From: Bog-756 sp038210245
GTDB lineage: Bacteria > Actinomycetota > Acidimicrobiia > Acidimicrobiales > RAAP-2
Length of the DNA stretch: 9,020 nucleotides
Reading direction: 5' to 3'
NCBI GenBank assembly: GCA_038210245.1
Contig: JBBQWW010000112.1
Location: 1-9,020 of the forward strand
A program made the translations under genes and the position numbers. Numbering within the stretch: position 1 is the first letter of the stretch; every line of letters begins with the position of its first letter. Below are positions 1 to 6,641 of the stretch, piece after piece. The notes under the pieces were generated by a model that saw only the letters and a program-made list of their open reading frames with translations, searched no databases and was not told the origin of the DNA.

Positions 1-221
1 GGGGCGTAGCCCATCCCGGCCAGGCGGAGGGCCTCCTTGGCTCGCAGCTGTCCGGGGTCACCACCGAGGGCCACCACGGCGTCGGCCTTGATGGGGTGGT
101 CGGTGGGCGGCCAGACGAAGAGGCGGGCCGTCCCCACCACCAGAGCCACGACGCCCAGGGCGCCAAGGGCCAGGAGGCACAGAAGGACCGGGCGCCGCAG
201 TCGGGACGGCGGTCGGATCAT
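1..221 (-). CDS. DUF218/YdcF-like membrane protein, N-terminal part
   Basis: This open frame runs off the left edge, so only the first 73 residues are visible. It starts at ATG 221-219, the first possible start after an in-frame TAG at 233-231. The N-terminus has a basic stretch (Arg3, Arg7, Arg9, Arg10), then one hydrophobic segment at about residues 11-31, which fits an uncleaved anchor or signal sequence. After FVWPPTDHP comes KADAVVALGGDPGQLRAKEA (45-64). This resembles the first strand and glycine loop of the DUF218 fold (YdcF/SanA/ElyC group), where a short membrane anchor precedes 'ADAIVVLGGG....R...A..L'. Members of that family are linked to envelope or peptidoglycan-precursor processes, but the exact reaction is unclear. 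No Shine-Dalgarno sequence is visible; a TAGCCT hexamer ends 6 bases before the ATG, so the mRNA is probably leaderless. Family call from a partial sequence: moderate confidence. Confidence 0.72.
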   Translation of the reverse strand, partial: MIRPPSRLRRPVLLCLLALGALGVVALVVGTARLFVWPPTDHPIKADAVVALGGDPGQLRAKEALRLAGMGYA

Positions 222-227
222 GTCCGG

Positions 228-233
228 AGGCTA
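228..233 (-). promoter_or_regulatory. Probable -10 element (TAGCCT), leaderless promoter of the DUF218 gene
   Basis: On the minus strand TAGCCT fits the actinobacterial TAnnnT -10 consensus. Only 6 bases (CCGGAC) separate it from the ATG at 221. Transcription would therefore begin at or next to the A of the start codon. No recognisable -35 is seen. The local sequence GGTAGCCTCCGG is nearly repeated before the alpha/beta hydrolase gene (GGTAGCATCCGG). Inferred from sequence only. Confidence 0.5.
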
Positions 234-288
234 CCGGCCCCACCGGCCTGCTTCCGGACGCGGAACGGGGGTCTTCGAGGGGGGTTGG

Positions 289-294
289 TAGGCT
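289..294 (+). promoter_or_regulatory. Probable -10 element (TAGGCT) of the cation efflux gene
   Basis: TAGGCT fits TAnnnT and lies 17 bases before the ATG at 312. Transcription would start near 301, giving a leader of only about 11 bases that contains the Shine-Dalgarno-like AGGGAG (301-306), 5 bases before the ATG. The gap between this gene and the divergent DUF218 gene is 90 bases, so both promoters share one small control region. That region also contains a short dyad, TTCCG-gacg-CGGAA, at 252-265. Confidence 0.42.
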
Positions 295-311
295 GGGAGC
301 AGGGAGAATCC

Positions 312-1232
312 ATGGACCGAACCCGAAGACTGAGCATCAGCCTGGCCCTCAACGGGCTCTTGGTGGTCGTACAGGTGGGATTCGGTCTGGCCGCGCACTC
401 CACCGGTCTGATGGCCGATGCCGGGCACAACCTCTCTGATGTGGGCGCGCTGGTGCTCTCGCTGGTGGCGGTCCGGTTGGTGCTCCGGCCCCCGAGTGCC
501 GCCCGCTCCTTCGGCAACCACCGGGCCACCATCTTGGCCGCCCTGGCCAACGCCGCCCTGATCGGGGTGGTCACCGTCCTCATCGTGATCGACAGCATCC
601 ACCGGCTGGGCCATCCCGAGCCGGTACAGGCCGGCCTCGTCGTGGTGGTGGCGTCGTTCGCCCTGGTGGTCAACGGGTTGGCCGCCCTCATCCTGCGGGA
701 CGGGACCCACGACCTCAATATGCGCTCGGCCGTCCTCCACATGGCCGGCGACGCCTTGGCCTCGCTGGCCGTGGTGCTGGCCGCGGCGATCATGATCTTC
801 GTGCCCGCCGCCAGTTGGCTCGACCCGGTCTCGGCCCTGGTGGTGGCGGCCATCATCGTCTACCAGGCGATCCGGATCTTCCGGGACAGCATCGCCGTGC
901 TCCTCGAGTCCACCCCGGAGGACCTGGACCTCGTCCGGCTCAGCGGGACCATGACCGCGGTACCGGGCGTGGGCGAGGTCCACGATCTCCACGTATGGAG
1001 CCTGTCCAGCGAAATGCGGGTGCTCTCGGCCCATCTGGTCCTGACCGGGCACCCTACGCTGGAGGAGGCCCAGGTCGTCGGGGACCGGGTCAAGGCCGCC
1101 ATCGCCGGCCCCTACGCCATCTCCCACTCGACCCTGGAGCTGGAGTGCGAGCGGTGCAACGACGACGTGGATCCCTGCGCCATGGAGACGGTGACGCCGA
1201 CGTCGTCCTCTGCTCACCTCCACGCGCACTGA
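312..1232 (+). CDS. Cation diffusion facilitator (CzcD/ZnT-like) metal efflux protein
   Basis: A 306-residue inner-membrane protein, a normal length for the CDF family, which exchanges cytoplasmic Zn2+ (or similar divalent metal) for protons. Residues 6-28, 33-58, 72-96, 107-128, 141-164 and roughly 166-187 form six hydrophobic segments. Helix 2 carries ADAGHNLSD with His39 and Asp43. Helix 5 carries HMAGD with His143 and Asp147. This HxxxD/HxxxD pair is the zinc-type transport site known from CzcD, ZitB and ZnT proteins. The soluble C-terminal domain (about 210-295) shows the typical EVHDLHVWSLSSEMRVLSAHL strand pattern, then LECERC, and ends in a small histidine cluster (HLHAH) that may bind metal. 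ATG 312 is chosen because the family's N-terminus starts here and AGGGAG lies 5 bases upstream. The frame stays open back to 96, but that extension shows no CDF features. Which metal is moved is an inference. Confidence 0.93.
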   Translation: MDRTRRLSISLALNGLLVVVQVGFGLAAHSTGLMADAGHNLSDVGALVLSLVAVRLVLRPPSAARSFGNHRATILAALANAALIGVVTVLIVIDSIHRLGHPEPVQAGLVVVVASFALVVNGLAALILRDGTHDLNMRSAVLHMAGDALASLAVVLAAAIMIFVPAASWLDPVSALVVAAIIVYQAIRIFRDSIAVLLESTPEDLDLVRLSGTMTAVPGVGEVHDLHVWSLSSEMRVLSAHLVLTGHPTLEEAQVVGDRVKAAIAGPYAISHSTLELECERCNDDVDPCAMETVTPTSSSAHLHAH

Positions 1233-1663
1233 GCGGCGTCCTACGTCCCCGGACGCGACGCAGCCCCGAGTAACCGAACGGCCGAAGCCGCCCGAGCTCC
1301 TCGGGGCCACGCTCACGGTTGCCCGGCCTCACCGGCGCCAGGCCGTGTCGGACGACCCTGCACCAGGCACCGGACCTCAGCGCTCGAGAGCACCTCGGCC
1401 CGTCCCCGGACCACCATGTCGGTCGCCTACGGTCCCGGCAACCTCCTGAGGCGACCGTCGGCTCGGGCCTTTCGACCCTCACTTCCGACCTCCTCCGGTG
1501 TCCTCCGGAGCTTCGGCTTCCCAACAAGAGTCATGGTGAACGACGCTCCGACCAGGGTCAATAGCACCTCGCGAAATCCCTACCTTTTCCTCTACATTTC
1601 TCCGACTGTCCCCAGCTTCCGCCGAGATGTCCACCGCTATTCCCCAAGTGACCCAAAAGGAGC
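1233..1663. other. Intergenic region without a convincing gene
   Basis: About 430 bases separate the cation efflux gene from the glycoside hydrolase gene. Short open frames exist on both strands, but their translations are Arg/Pro/Ser-rich, resemble no family I know and lack ribosome binding sites. The right part (about 1530-1660) is visibly richer in A and T than the rest of the window (for example CTACCTTTTCCTCTACATTT at 1579-1598), as expected for a promoter or control region. A strong Shine-Dalgarno-like AAAAGGAG sits at 1655-1662 but has no start codon at normal spacing; the ATG at 1679 is 16 bases further on. I see no tRNA, riboswitch or repeat array. Confidence 0.6.
1291..1305. terminator. 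Weak hairpin downstream of the cation efflux gene
   Basis: CCCGAG and CTCGGG form a 6-base-pair stem with a 3-base loop (CTC), 58 bases after the stop codon at 1232. There is no T-run after it, so it would not be a classical intrinsic terminator. Short GC stems also occur by chance in DNA of this composition. Confidence 0.28.
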
Positions 1664-1669
1664 TAGCGT
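1664..1669 (+). promoter_or_regulatory. Probable -10 element (TAGCGT), near-leaderless promoter of the GH43-like gene
   Basis: TAGCGT fits TAnnnT and ends 9 bases before ATG 1679. The sequence in between (TTCCGGGCG) contains the same CCGG that follows the hexamers before the DUF218 and alpha/beta hydrolase genes. Read this way, the AAAAGGAG at 1655-1662 lies upstream of the transcription start and is not a ribosome binding site. If ATG 2180 is the real start, this promoter would leave a leader of about 500 bases instead. Confidence 0.42.
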
Positions 1670-1678
1670 TTCCGGGCG

Positions 1679-3421
1679 ATGCACAGGGGTGGGGGCAAGG
1701 GGGAGGCTGGCAGCGCCTATGAGCTGCTCGCTCCGGGGGTGGCGCCCGGAGGCCTGAGGGCACCAGGCGCGCCCGGACCGGCCCACCTTCCCGTCGATCC
1801 GGTGGTCCCGATGGCGGTGATGGGCTCCCACCGTGCCGAGACCGTCACTACCGCCGCTGCTCCCCCGGCCCCGACTCCACCGGCAGCGCCCACCGGGCCT
1901 GCCATGAGAGAGCCACGCCCACCGGTAGCTTCCGACTCCCCGACCACGGCGCCGCGCCGAACCGAGTCGCCGACACCAATGGGAGCCGATACCCAGACCG
2001 TTCCGCCGATGGCGCCCGTGCTCAGGCCGGACAGGGGCACAACCCTGCCAGCGGCGGAACCCGCCGCGGAACCCGCTCCGACACCGGCCACCATCGAGGC
2101 CACCGAGAGCGCCGCCGGGTCCGGAACCGGCCCGGCCACCACCGACTCGACCCACCCAAACGAAGGGGCCCTCACCACCATGGATGCAGACACGAAGGTC
2201 GAGGCGGCTCCGACCGTCCCACCACCACCCTCGCCACCCGAGTCCGACCACCCGACGCACCACCGCTCACCGCGGCGCAAGGTGGCGATCGGCATGGGCG
2301 CCCTGGTCGCCGTGGTGGTCCTGGTCCTCACCGTGCAGCCGTGGAACGGAGCCCAGGCCACACCGTCCCACCCGGCACCCACCCACCCGACATCCACCCA
2401 CCCGGCCGTGCCCCGACCGTCGTCGTTGGCCTACACGGCCGCACCCTCGACCCAGCCCCCGGCGACCGCCGACCCTTCGTCTCCGGGCCAACTGGTCCCC
2501 TCCGGCGAGAACCGCTCGGATCCGTTCCTGCTCCGGACCGGCGGCCGTTACTACCTGTACACCAGCGGCACGACGTCCATCCCGTTCCTCAACGTGCCGG
2601 TGGCCTCGACCACCGACTTCATCACCTGGACCAAGCCCAAGGACGCCATGGTCCACCTGCCGGCGTGGGCCGCGGAGCCCTTCACCTGGGGACCTGATGT
2701 CCACCAGTTCGGATCGACCTACGTGCTGTACTTCACCGGATTCCTCAAGCTGCTCGACGAGCAGTGCATCGGCGCCGCCGTCTCGTCGAGTCCGGACGGG
2801 CCGTTCAAGGCCCAGGCCCATCCCTTCATCTGTCAATCAGGCCTGTCCGGTTCCATCGACCCCCGGGTATTCACCGACAGTTCCGGCACCCTCTATATGC
2901 AGTGGAAGTCAGACGAGAACGCCCACGGCTCCTCCACCCCCACCACCCTGTGGTCCCAGAAGCTGGGGGCCGACGGGCTCAGCCTGCTCGGCACGCCGTC
3001 CACCCTGATGAAGCCGGACGAGCCCTGGCAGGGGTCCGTGATCGAGGCCCCCGACATGGTCGAGGTCGGCGGTGTCTACTGGTTGGCCTACGCCGCCAAC
3101 TGGTTCAACCAGCCTGCCTACGGCATCGGTGTGGCCTGGTGCAAGGGACCTCTCGGACCCTGTGCCGACCTCTCCGACCAGCCCCTGATCAGCTCCAACG
3201 CCCAGGGCCAGGGCCCGGGGGAGCCCTCCTTCTACCAGGATGCCACCGGGGTCTGGATGCTCTACACGCCCATCAAGTCCCTCGACGGCGACCCGCCCCG
3301 GCCGGTGTTCATCACCAGGGTGGGCTTCACCACCACGGGGGCCTACCTGGCCGCCGGAGGCCCACCCCCCGCCCTCACCCCGGCCCCACCGGCGTCCACG
3401 CCCGCCTCGGCCCCGAAGTAG
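1679..3421 (+). CDS. Membrane-tethered GH43-like glycoside hydrolase with long Pro-rich N-terminal tail
   Basis: A 580-residue protein. Residues 1-197 are low-complexity, rich in Pro, Ala and Thr, with no domain I recognise. RRK (199-201) and a single hydrophobic helix (about 202-219) follow, predicting an N-in, C-out type II anchor. After a Pro/Thr/His linker (about 225-275) comes a five-bladed-propeller-like domain of the GH43 arabinanase/xylosidase kind. NRSDPFLLR gives the candidate base Asp281. WGPDVH (337-342) matches the usual WAPDV motif, SIDPRVF gives Asp394 as pKa modulator, and VIEAPDM gives Glu456 as candidate acid. It probably cleaves arabinose- or xylose-type linkages outside the membrane; the substrate is not known. 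The GPGH position of arabinanases reads GPGEPSF here (Glu515). Cys363, 385, 488 and 495 could form disulfides. The start is uncertain: ATG 1679 follows TAGCGT, but ATG 2180 (residue 168, GAAGGGG upstream) would give a conventional short tail. The tail shows a weaker third-position G/C bias than the catalytic part. The stop is one base from gatB's stop. Confidence 0.8.
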   Translation: MHRGGGKGEAGSAYELLAPGVAPGGLRAPGAPGPAHLPVDPVVPMAVMGSHRAETVTTAAAPPAPTPPAAPTGPAMREPRPPVASDSPTTAPRRTESPTPMGADTQTVPPMAPVLRPDRGTTLPAAEPAAEPAPTPATIEATESAAGSGTGPATTDSTHPNEGALTTMDADTKVEAAPTVPPPPSPPESDHPTHHRSPRRKVAIGMGALVAVVVLVLTVQPWNGAQATPSHPAPTHPTSTHPAVPRPSSLAYTAAPSTQPPATADPSSPGQLVPSGENRSDPFLLRTGGRYYLYTSGTTSIPFLNVPVASTTDFITWTKPKDAMVHLPAWAAEPFTWGPDVHQFGSTYVLYFTGFLKLLDEQCIGAAVSSSPDGPFKAQAHPFICQSGLSGSIDPRVFTDSSGTLYMQWKSDENAHGSSTPTTLWSQKLGADGLSLLGTPSTLMKPDEPWQGSVIEAPDMVEVGGVYWLAYAANWFNQPAYGIGVAWCKGPLGPCADLSDQPLISSNAQGQGPGEPSFYQDATGVWMLYTPIKSLDGDPPRPVFITRVGFTTTGAYLAAGGPPPALTPAPPASTPASAPK

Positions 3422-3422
3422 C

Positions 3423-4862
3423 TCAGCCCCGCAGGCGGGCCAGCTCGGCTCGGACGGCCTTGCCGTCGGCCTTCCCCTGGGTGGCCCCCATCACCTTGCC
3501 GATGAGGAAGCCCCCGATGCCCTCGTCCCCGCCGCAGAACCGGGCCCACTCGTCGGGGAAGGCGGCCACCACGGAGGCCACTGCGGCCACCAGCGAGTCG
3601 TCGGACATTGCTTCGAACCCCTTGGCCGAGGCGATGTCGGCCGGATCGCCGCCCCCGTCGGCCAGCATCTCGGCCAGCACCGTCTTGGCCTGGGTGGCCG
3701 TCAGGCTGCCATCGGCCTCCATGGACAGGAGGGCCACGTAGGACTGCCGGTCGAGGCCCAGGGCCGCATCGACGTCGTTGGCCGCCTCGTTGGCCGTGCG
3801 GGCCAGGGCCAATGCGGGAGTGACCCCGGCGGCGGCGGCGGCCATGACCAGTGCGTCCAACCCCAGGTCGACCACGGTGGCCACCTGGTCCACCTGGGCG
3901 TCGGTGGCCCCCGCTCCCCCTCCCAACAGCTCCACCAGTTTGGCCCGGCGGACCGCGGGCATGGGGGTCATGGTGTCGGCCACCGCCCGGATCCACTCGG
4001 CGTCGGGGACCAGGGGCACCAGGTCGGGCTCGAGGAAGTAGCGGTAGTCGTAGGCGTCCTCTTTGGAACGCAGCGTCTGGGTCCGGCCGGCGTCTTCGTC
4101 CCAGTGCCGGGTCTGCTGGACCACCACGTCACCCGACTCCAGGAGGGCGATCTGGCGATCGGCCTCGTACTCGATGGCCCGGCCCAGGGACCGTACCGAG
4201 TTGAGGTTCTTGATCTCGCACCGGGTGCCGAAGGGATCGTCGGCCGAGCGGCGGACCGACACGTTGGCGTCGACCCGCATCGACCCCTCCTCCATCTTGC
4301 CGTCCGAGGCCCCCGAGGCCACCAGCACGGCACGGAGCTCGGTGGCGTAGGCGCGGGCCTGGGCCGAGGAGCGCAGGTCGGGGGCGCTGACGATCTCCAC
4401 CAAGGGCACCCCGGACCGGTTGTAGTCCACCAGCGAGTAGTCGGCCCCGTGGATGCGACCCGAGGTGCCGGCATGGGTGGTCTTGCCGGTGTCCTCTTCC
4501 ATGTGGGCCCGCTCGATGCCCACCGTGGTGCCGTCGGGCAGGTCGAGATGGCCGTTGACATTGATGGGCTCGTCGTACTGGCTGATCTGGTAGTCCTTGG
4601 CCTGGTCCGGGTAGAAGTAGTTCTTCCGGTGGAACGTGGAGGGCCGGATCTCACAGTGGAGGGCGGTCCCGATGGCCATGGCCAGCTCGACGGCCCGCTG
4701 GTTGATCACCGGCAGCGAGCCGGGCAGGCCCAGGCACACCGGGCAGACGTTGGTGTTGGGCTGGTCGCCGAACACGTTGGGGCAGCCGCAGAACAGCTTG
4801 GTGGCCGTCTTCAGCTCACAGTGAACCTCCAGGCCCACCACCATCTCCCAACCCGGTTTCAC
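3423..4862 (-). CDS. gatB: Asp/Glu-tRNA amidotransferase subunit B
   Basis: GatB binds the misacylated tRNA and its kinase domain activates the Glu (or Asp) side chain with ATP; ammonia from GatA then completes amidation. The 479 residues are family-typical. The N-terminal VVGLEVHCELKTATKLFCG is followed by the zinc-site cysteines Cys25, Cys27, Cys40 and Cys43. The signature EEGSMRVDANVSVR and CEIKNLNSVRSL lie in the cradle domain. The C-terminal helical and YqeY-like tail ends in FLIGKVMGATQGKADGKAV, which contacts the tRNA. The GTG start at 4862 overlaps the gatA stop as GTGA, indicating coupled translation; an ATG at 4844 (residue 7) is a possible alternative start. It is the last gene of the cluster. 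It converges on the GH43-like gene with a single base between the stops, so transcripts must terminate inside the opposing gene. Confidence 0.97.
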   Translation of the reverse strand: MKPGWEMVVGLEVHCELKTATKLFCGCPNVFGDQPNTNVCPVCLGLPGSLPVINQRAVELAMAIGTALHCEIRPSTFHRKNYFYPDQAKDYQISQYDEPINVNGHLDLPDGTTVGIERAHMEEDTGKTTHAGTSGRIHGADYSLVDYNRSGVPLVEIVSAPDLRSSAQARAYATELRAVLVASGASDGKMEEGSMRVDANVSVRRSADDPFGTRCEIKNLNSVRSLGRAIEYEADRQIALLESGDVVVQQTRHWDEDAGRTQTLRSKEDAYDYRYFLEPDLVPLVPDAEWIRAVADTMTPMPAVRRAKLVELLGGGAGATDAQVDQVATVVDLGLDALVMAAAAAGVTPALALARTANEAANDVDAALGLDRQSYVALLSMEADGSLTATQAKTVLAEMLADGGGDPADIASAKGFEAMSDDSLVAAVASVVAAFPDEWARFCGGDEGIGGFLIGKVMGATQGKADGKAVRAELARLRG

Positions 4863-6319
4863 GACCGGGCCCCCACGGCCAGCACCGGAGGGGCGGGGGC
4901 GGCGGCCTCCACCACGGCGGCCACCTTGAACAGGGTGCCCTCGGACAGGGCCGGGCCCAGCAGCTGGACCCCGACGGGCAGGCCGTCGTCACCGGGGCCG
5001 AAGGGCACGCTGATGGCCGGGTGGCCGGCCAGATTGCTCGGAATGGTGCAGACATCGGACAGGTACATGGTCAGAGGGTCCCCCGTCTTGGCTCCGAGCG
5101 GGAAGGCGGTGGTCGGCGTGGTCGGCCCGAGCAGGACGTCGCACCGGCGGTAGGCGGCGTCGAAGGCGTCGATGATCGTGGTGCGGACCCGGAGGGCCTG
5201 GAGGTAGTACGCGTCCATGTATCCGGCGGAGAGCACGTAGGTGCCCAGCATGATCCGCCGCTTGACCTCGGGACCGAAGCCGGACGAGCGGGTGGCCGTG
5301 TTCATGGCCACGGTGTCCTCGGCCTCCATCCGCAGCCCGTAGCGCACCCCGTCGTAACGGGCCAGGTTGGACGAGGCTTCGCCGGGAGCGATCAGGTAGT
5401 AGGCGGAGAGGCCGAGCCGCACCTCGGGCACGGAGACCTCCTCTACCCGGGCGCCCGCCGCAGCCAGGGCTTCGGCCGCCTGGTGGACCCGGGCGGCCAC
5501 GTCGGGGTCGGCGCCGTCGAGCAGTTCGACCAGGACACCCACGGTGAGCCCCGCCACCCCGTCGTCGAGGACCGACAGCACCCTCGGGGTGGGCCGGTTG
5601 AGCGACGTGGAGTCGGCCGGGTCGTGGCCGCCGATCACGTCGAAGAGCAGGGCGGCGTCGGCCACGGTGGTGGCGAACGGCCCGATCTGGTCGAGGGAGC
5701 TGGCGAAGGCCACGAGGCCGTAGCGGGACACCGTGCCGTAGGTGGGCTTCATGCCCACCACCCCGCACAGGGCGGCGGGCTGACGGATCGAGCCCCCGGT
5801 GTCCGAGCCCAGGGCCAGGGGGACGAAGCCGGCGGCCACGGCGGCGGCCGAGCCGCCCGACGAGCCCCCGGGGACCCGGCCGGTGTCGTAGGGGTTGCGG
5901 GTGGGACCGGTGGCCGAGGTCTCGGTGGACGAGCCCATGGCGAACTCGTCCATATTGGTCTTGCCCACCACCACGGCCCCGGCCCGTTGCAGCCGGGTCA
6001 CCACGGTGGCGTCGTAGGGGGGGCGCCATCCGTCGAGGATGCGCGACGAGCAGGTGGTGGGGATGCCCCGGGTGCACAGGTTGTCCTTCAGGGCCACCGG
6101 CACCCCGGCCAGCAGGCCAGGATCGTCCCCGTTGGCCACGGTCCGATCCACGTCGGCCGCCCGGGCGCGGGCCTCATCGGCCATGACCAGGTTGAAGGCG
6201 TGCACCTGGTCGTCGCCGGCGGCGATGGCGGCCAAGTGCTCATCGACCACCTCGAGGGCCGAGCGGGCCCCCGACCGCACGGCGTTGGCCAGGAAGGTCG
6301 ACGGGCGCGGCGCGCTCAC
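4859..6319 (-). CDS. gatA: Asp/Glu-tRNA amidotransferase subunit A (amidase)
   Basis: GatA hydrolyses glutamine and channels ammonia to GatB. The 486 residues show the complete amidase-signature core. VPVALKDN holds catalytic Lys78, PGGSSGGSAAAVAAG holds cis-Ser153, and LGSDTGGSIRQPA holds nucleophile Ser177. The spacing matches the Lys-cisSer-Ser triad described for Staphylococcus aureus GatA. FAMGSSTETSATGPTRNP and the GMKPTYGTVSRYGLVAFASS segment are GatA-typical, which separates it from generic amidases. The GTG start at 6319-6317 overlaps the gatC stop by four bases (GTGA), and its own stop overlaps the gatB start in the same way. The upstream ribosome site is weak (GGTGAGG about 4 bases before the start), so expression probably relies on coupling. 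Confidence 0.98.
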   Translation of the reverse strand: MSAPRPSTFLANAVRSGARSALEVVDEHLAAIAAGDDQVHAFNLVMADEARARAADVDRTVANGDDPGLLAGVPVALKDNLCTRGIPTTCSSRILDGWRPPYDATVVTRLQRAGAVVVGKTNMDEFAMGSSTETSATGPTRNPYDTGRVPGGSSGGSAAAVAAGFVPLALGSDTGGSIRQPAALCGVVGMKPTYGTVSRYGLVAFASSLDQIGPFATTVADAALLFDVIGGHDPADSTSLNRPTPRVLSVLDDGVAGLTVGVLVELLDGADPDVAARVHQAAEALAAAGARVEEVSVPEVRLGLSAYYLIAPGEASSNLARYDGVRYGLRMEAEDTVAMNTATRSSGFGPEVKRRIMLGTYVLSAGYMDAYYLQALRVRTTIIDAFDAAYRRCDVLLGPTTPTTAFPLGAKTGDPLTMYLSDVCTIPSNLAGHPAISVPFGPGDDGLPVGVQLLGPALSEGTLFKVAAVVEAAAPAPPVLAVGARS

Positions 6320-6624
6320 GGGGCCTCACCCAGGATGCGGGGGACGCGGAACCGGTGGTCCTCGACCGACGGGGCCTGACCCAGCACCTCGTCCCGGTCG
6401 AGGCAGGGTCGGACCTCGTCGGGCCGGAGCACGTTGGTCACGGCCATGGCGTGGGCGGTGGGCTCCACTCCGGCCAGGTCCAGCGAGGCCACGTCGGCGG
6501 CGTGGTCGAGTACCTGGGCCAGCTGGCCGGTGAAGAGGTCCAGCTCCTCCTCGGACAGCTCCAGTCGGGCCAGGTGGGCCACGTGGGCCACGTCGTCACG
6601 GGTGATTCGTTCGGGGGAACTCAC
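6316..6624 (-). CDS. gatC: Asp/Glu-tRNA amidotransferase subunit C
   Basis: A 102-residue belt-like subunit that wraps around the GatA/GatB interface and stabilises the complex. The N-terminal half, ITRDDVAHVAHLARLELSEE, is the classic GatC opening. A helix follows, then VEPTAHAMAVTNVLRPDEV and FRVPRIL near the end, all family landmarks. The GTG start at 6624 has GGAG at 6635-6632 with a 7-base gap, the best ribosome binding site in the cluster. The stop overlaps the gatA start (GTGA). Only 16 bases separate it from the upstream hydrolase gene, and a six-codon frame spans that gap (see separate entry). Confidence 0.97.
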   Translation of the reverse strand: MSSPERITRDDVAHVAHLARLELSEEELDLFTGQLAQVLDHAADVASLDLAGVEPTAHAMAVTNVLRPDEVRPCLDRDEVLGQAPSVEDHRFRVPRILGEAP

Positions 6625-6641
6625 CGGGGGGCTCCGGCCAT
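6621..6641 (-). other. Possible six-codon linker frame between hydrolase and gatC
   Basis: An ATG at 6641-6639 overlaps the hydrolase stop as TGATG. It encodes MAGAPR and stops with a TGA that overlaps the gatC start by four bases (GTGA). Its middle also contains the GGAG ribosome site for gatC. It could let ribosomes finishing the hydrolase reinitiate and pass on to gatC. It may equally be chance, because short frames are common. Confidence 0.25.

Noticed and set aside
96..311. 72-residue N-terminal extension of the cation efflux protein
   Set aside because: It overlaps the opposing DUF218 gene and the promoters, adds Arg/Gln/His-rich sequence absent from the CDF family, and a good start with AGGGAG exists at 312.
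231..1316. A 361-codon minus-strand frame opposite the cation efflux gene
   Set aside because: Arg/Gly/His-rich antisense shadow of a well-supported CDF protein.
1655..1662. AAAAGGAG as the ribosome binding site of the GH43-like gene
   Set aside because: It is 16 bases from ATG 1679, with no alternative start codon at 5-10 bases and an in-frame TAG at 1664-1666 just after it; a TAGCGT -10 box overlaps this point.
2340..2420. Tandem CACCCACCCG-like repeats in the linker of the GH43-like gene
   Set aside because: They simply encode the Thr-His-Pro/Ser-Pro linker; the units are short and irregular, so not a mobile or CRISPR-type repeat.
3240..5153. A 637-codon open frame on the plus strand, opposite gatB
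   Set aside because: It is the antisense shadow of gatB and overlaps the GH43-like gene. The translation is Gly/His/Val-rich with no family resemblance, and long antisense frames are expected in GC-rich genes.
5021..6379. A 452-codon plus-strand frame opposite gatA
   Set aside because: Gly/Arg/His-rich low-information translation lying entirely over a certain gatA; no ribosome site or motif.
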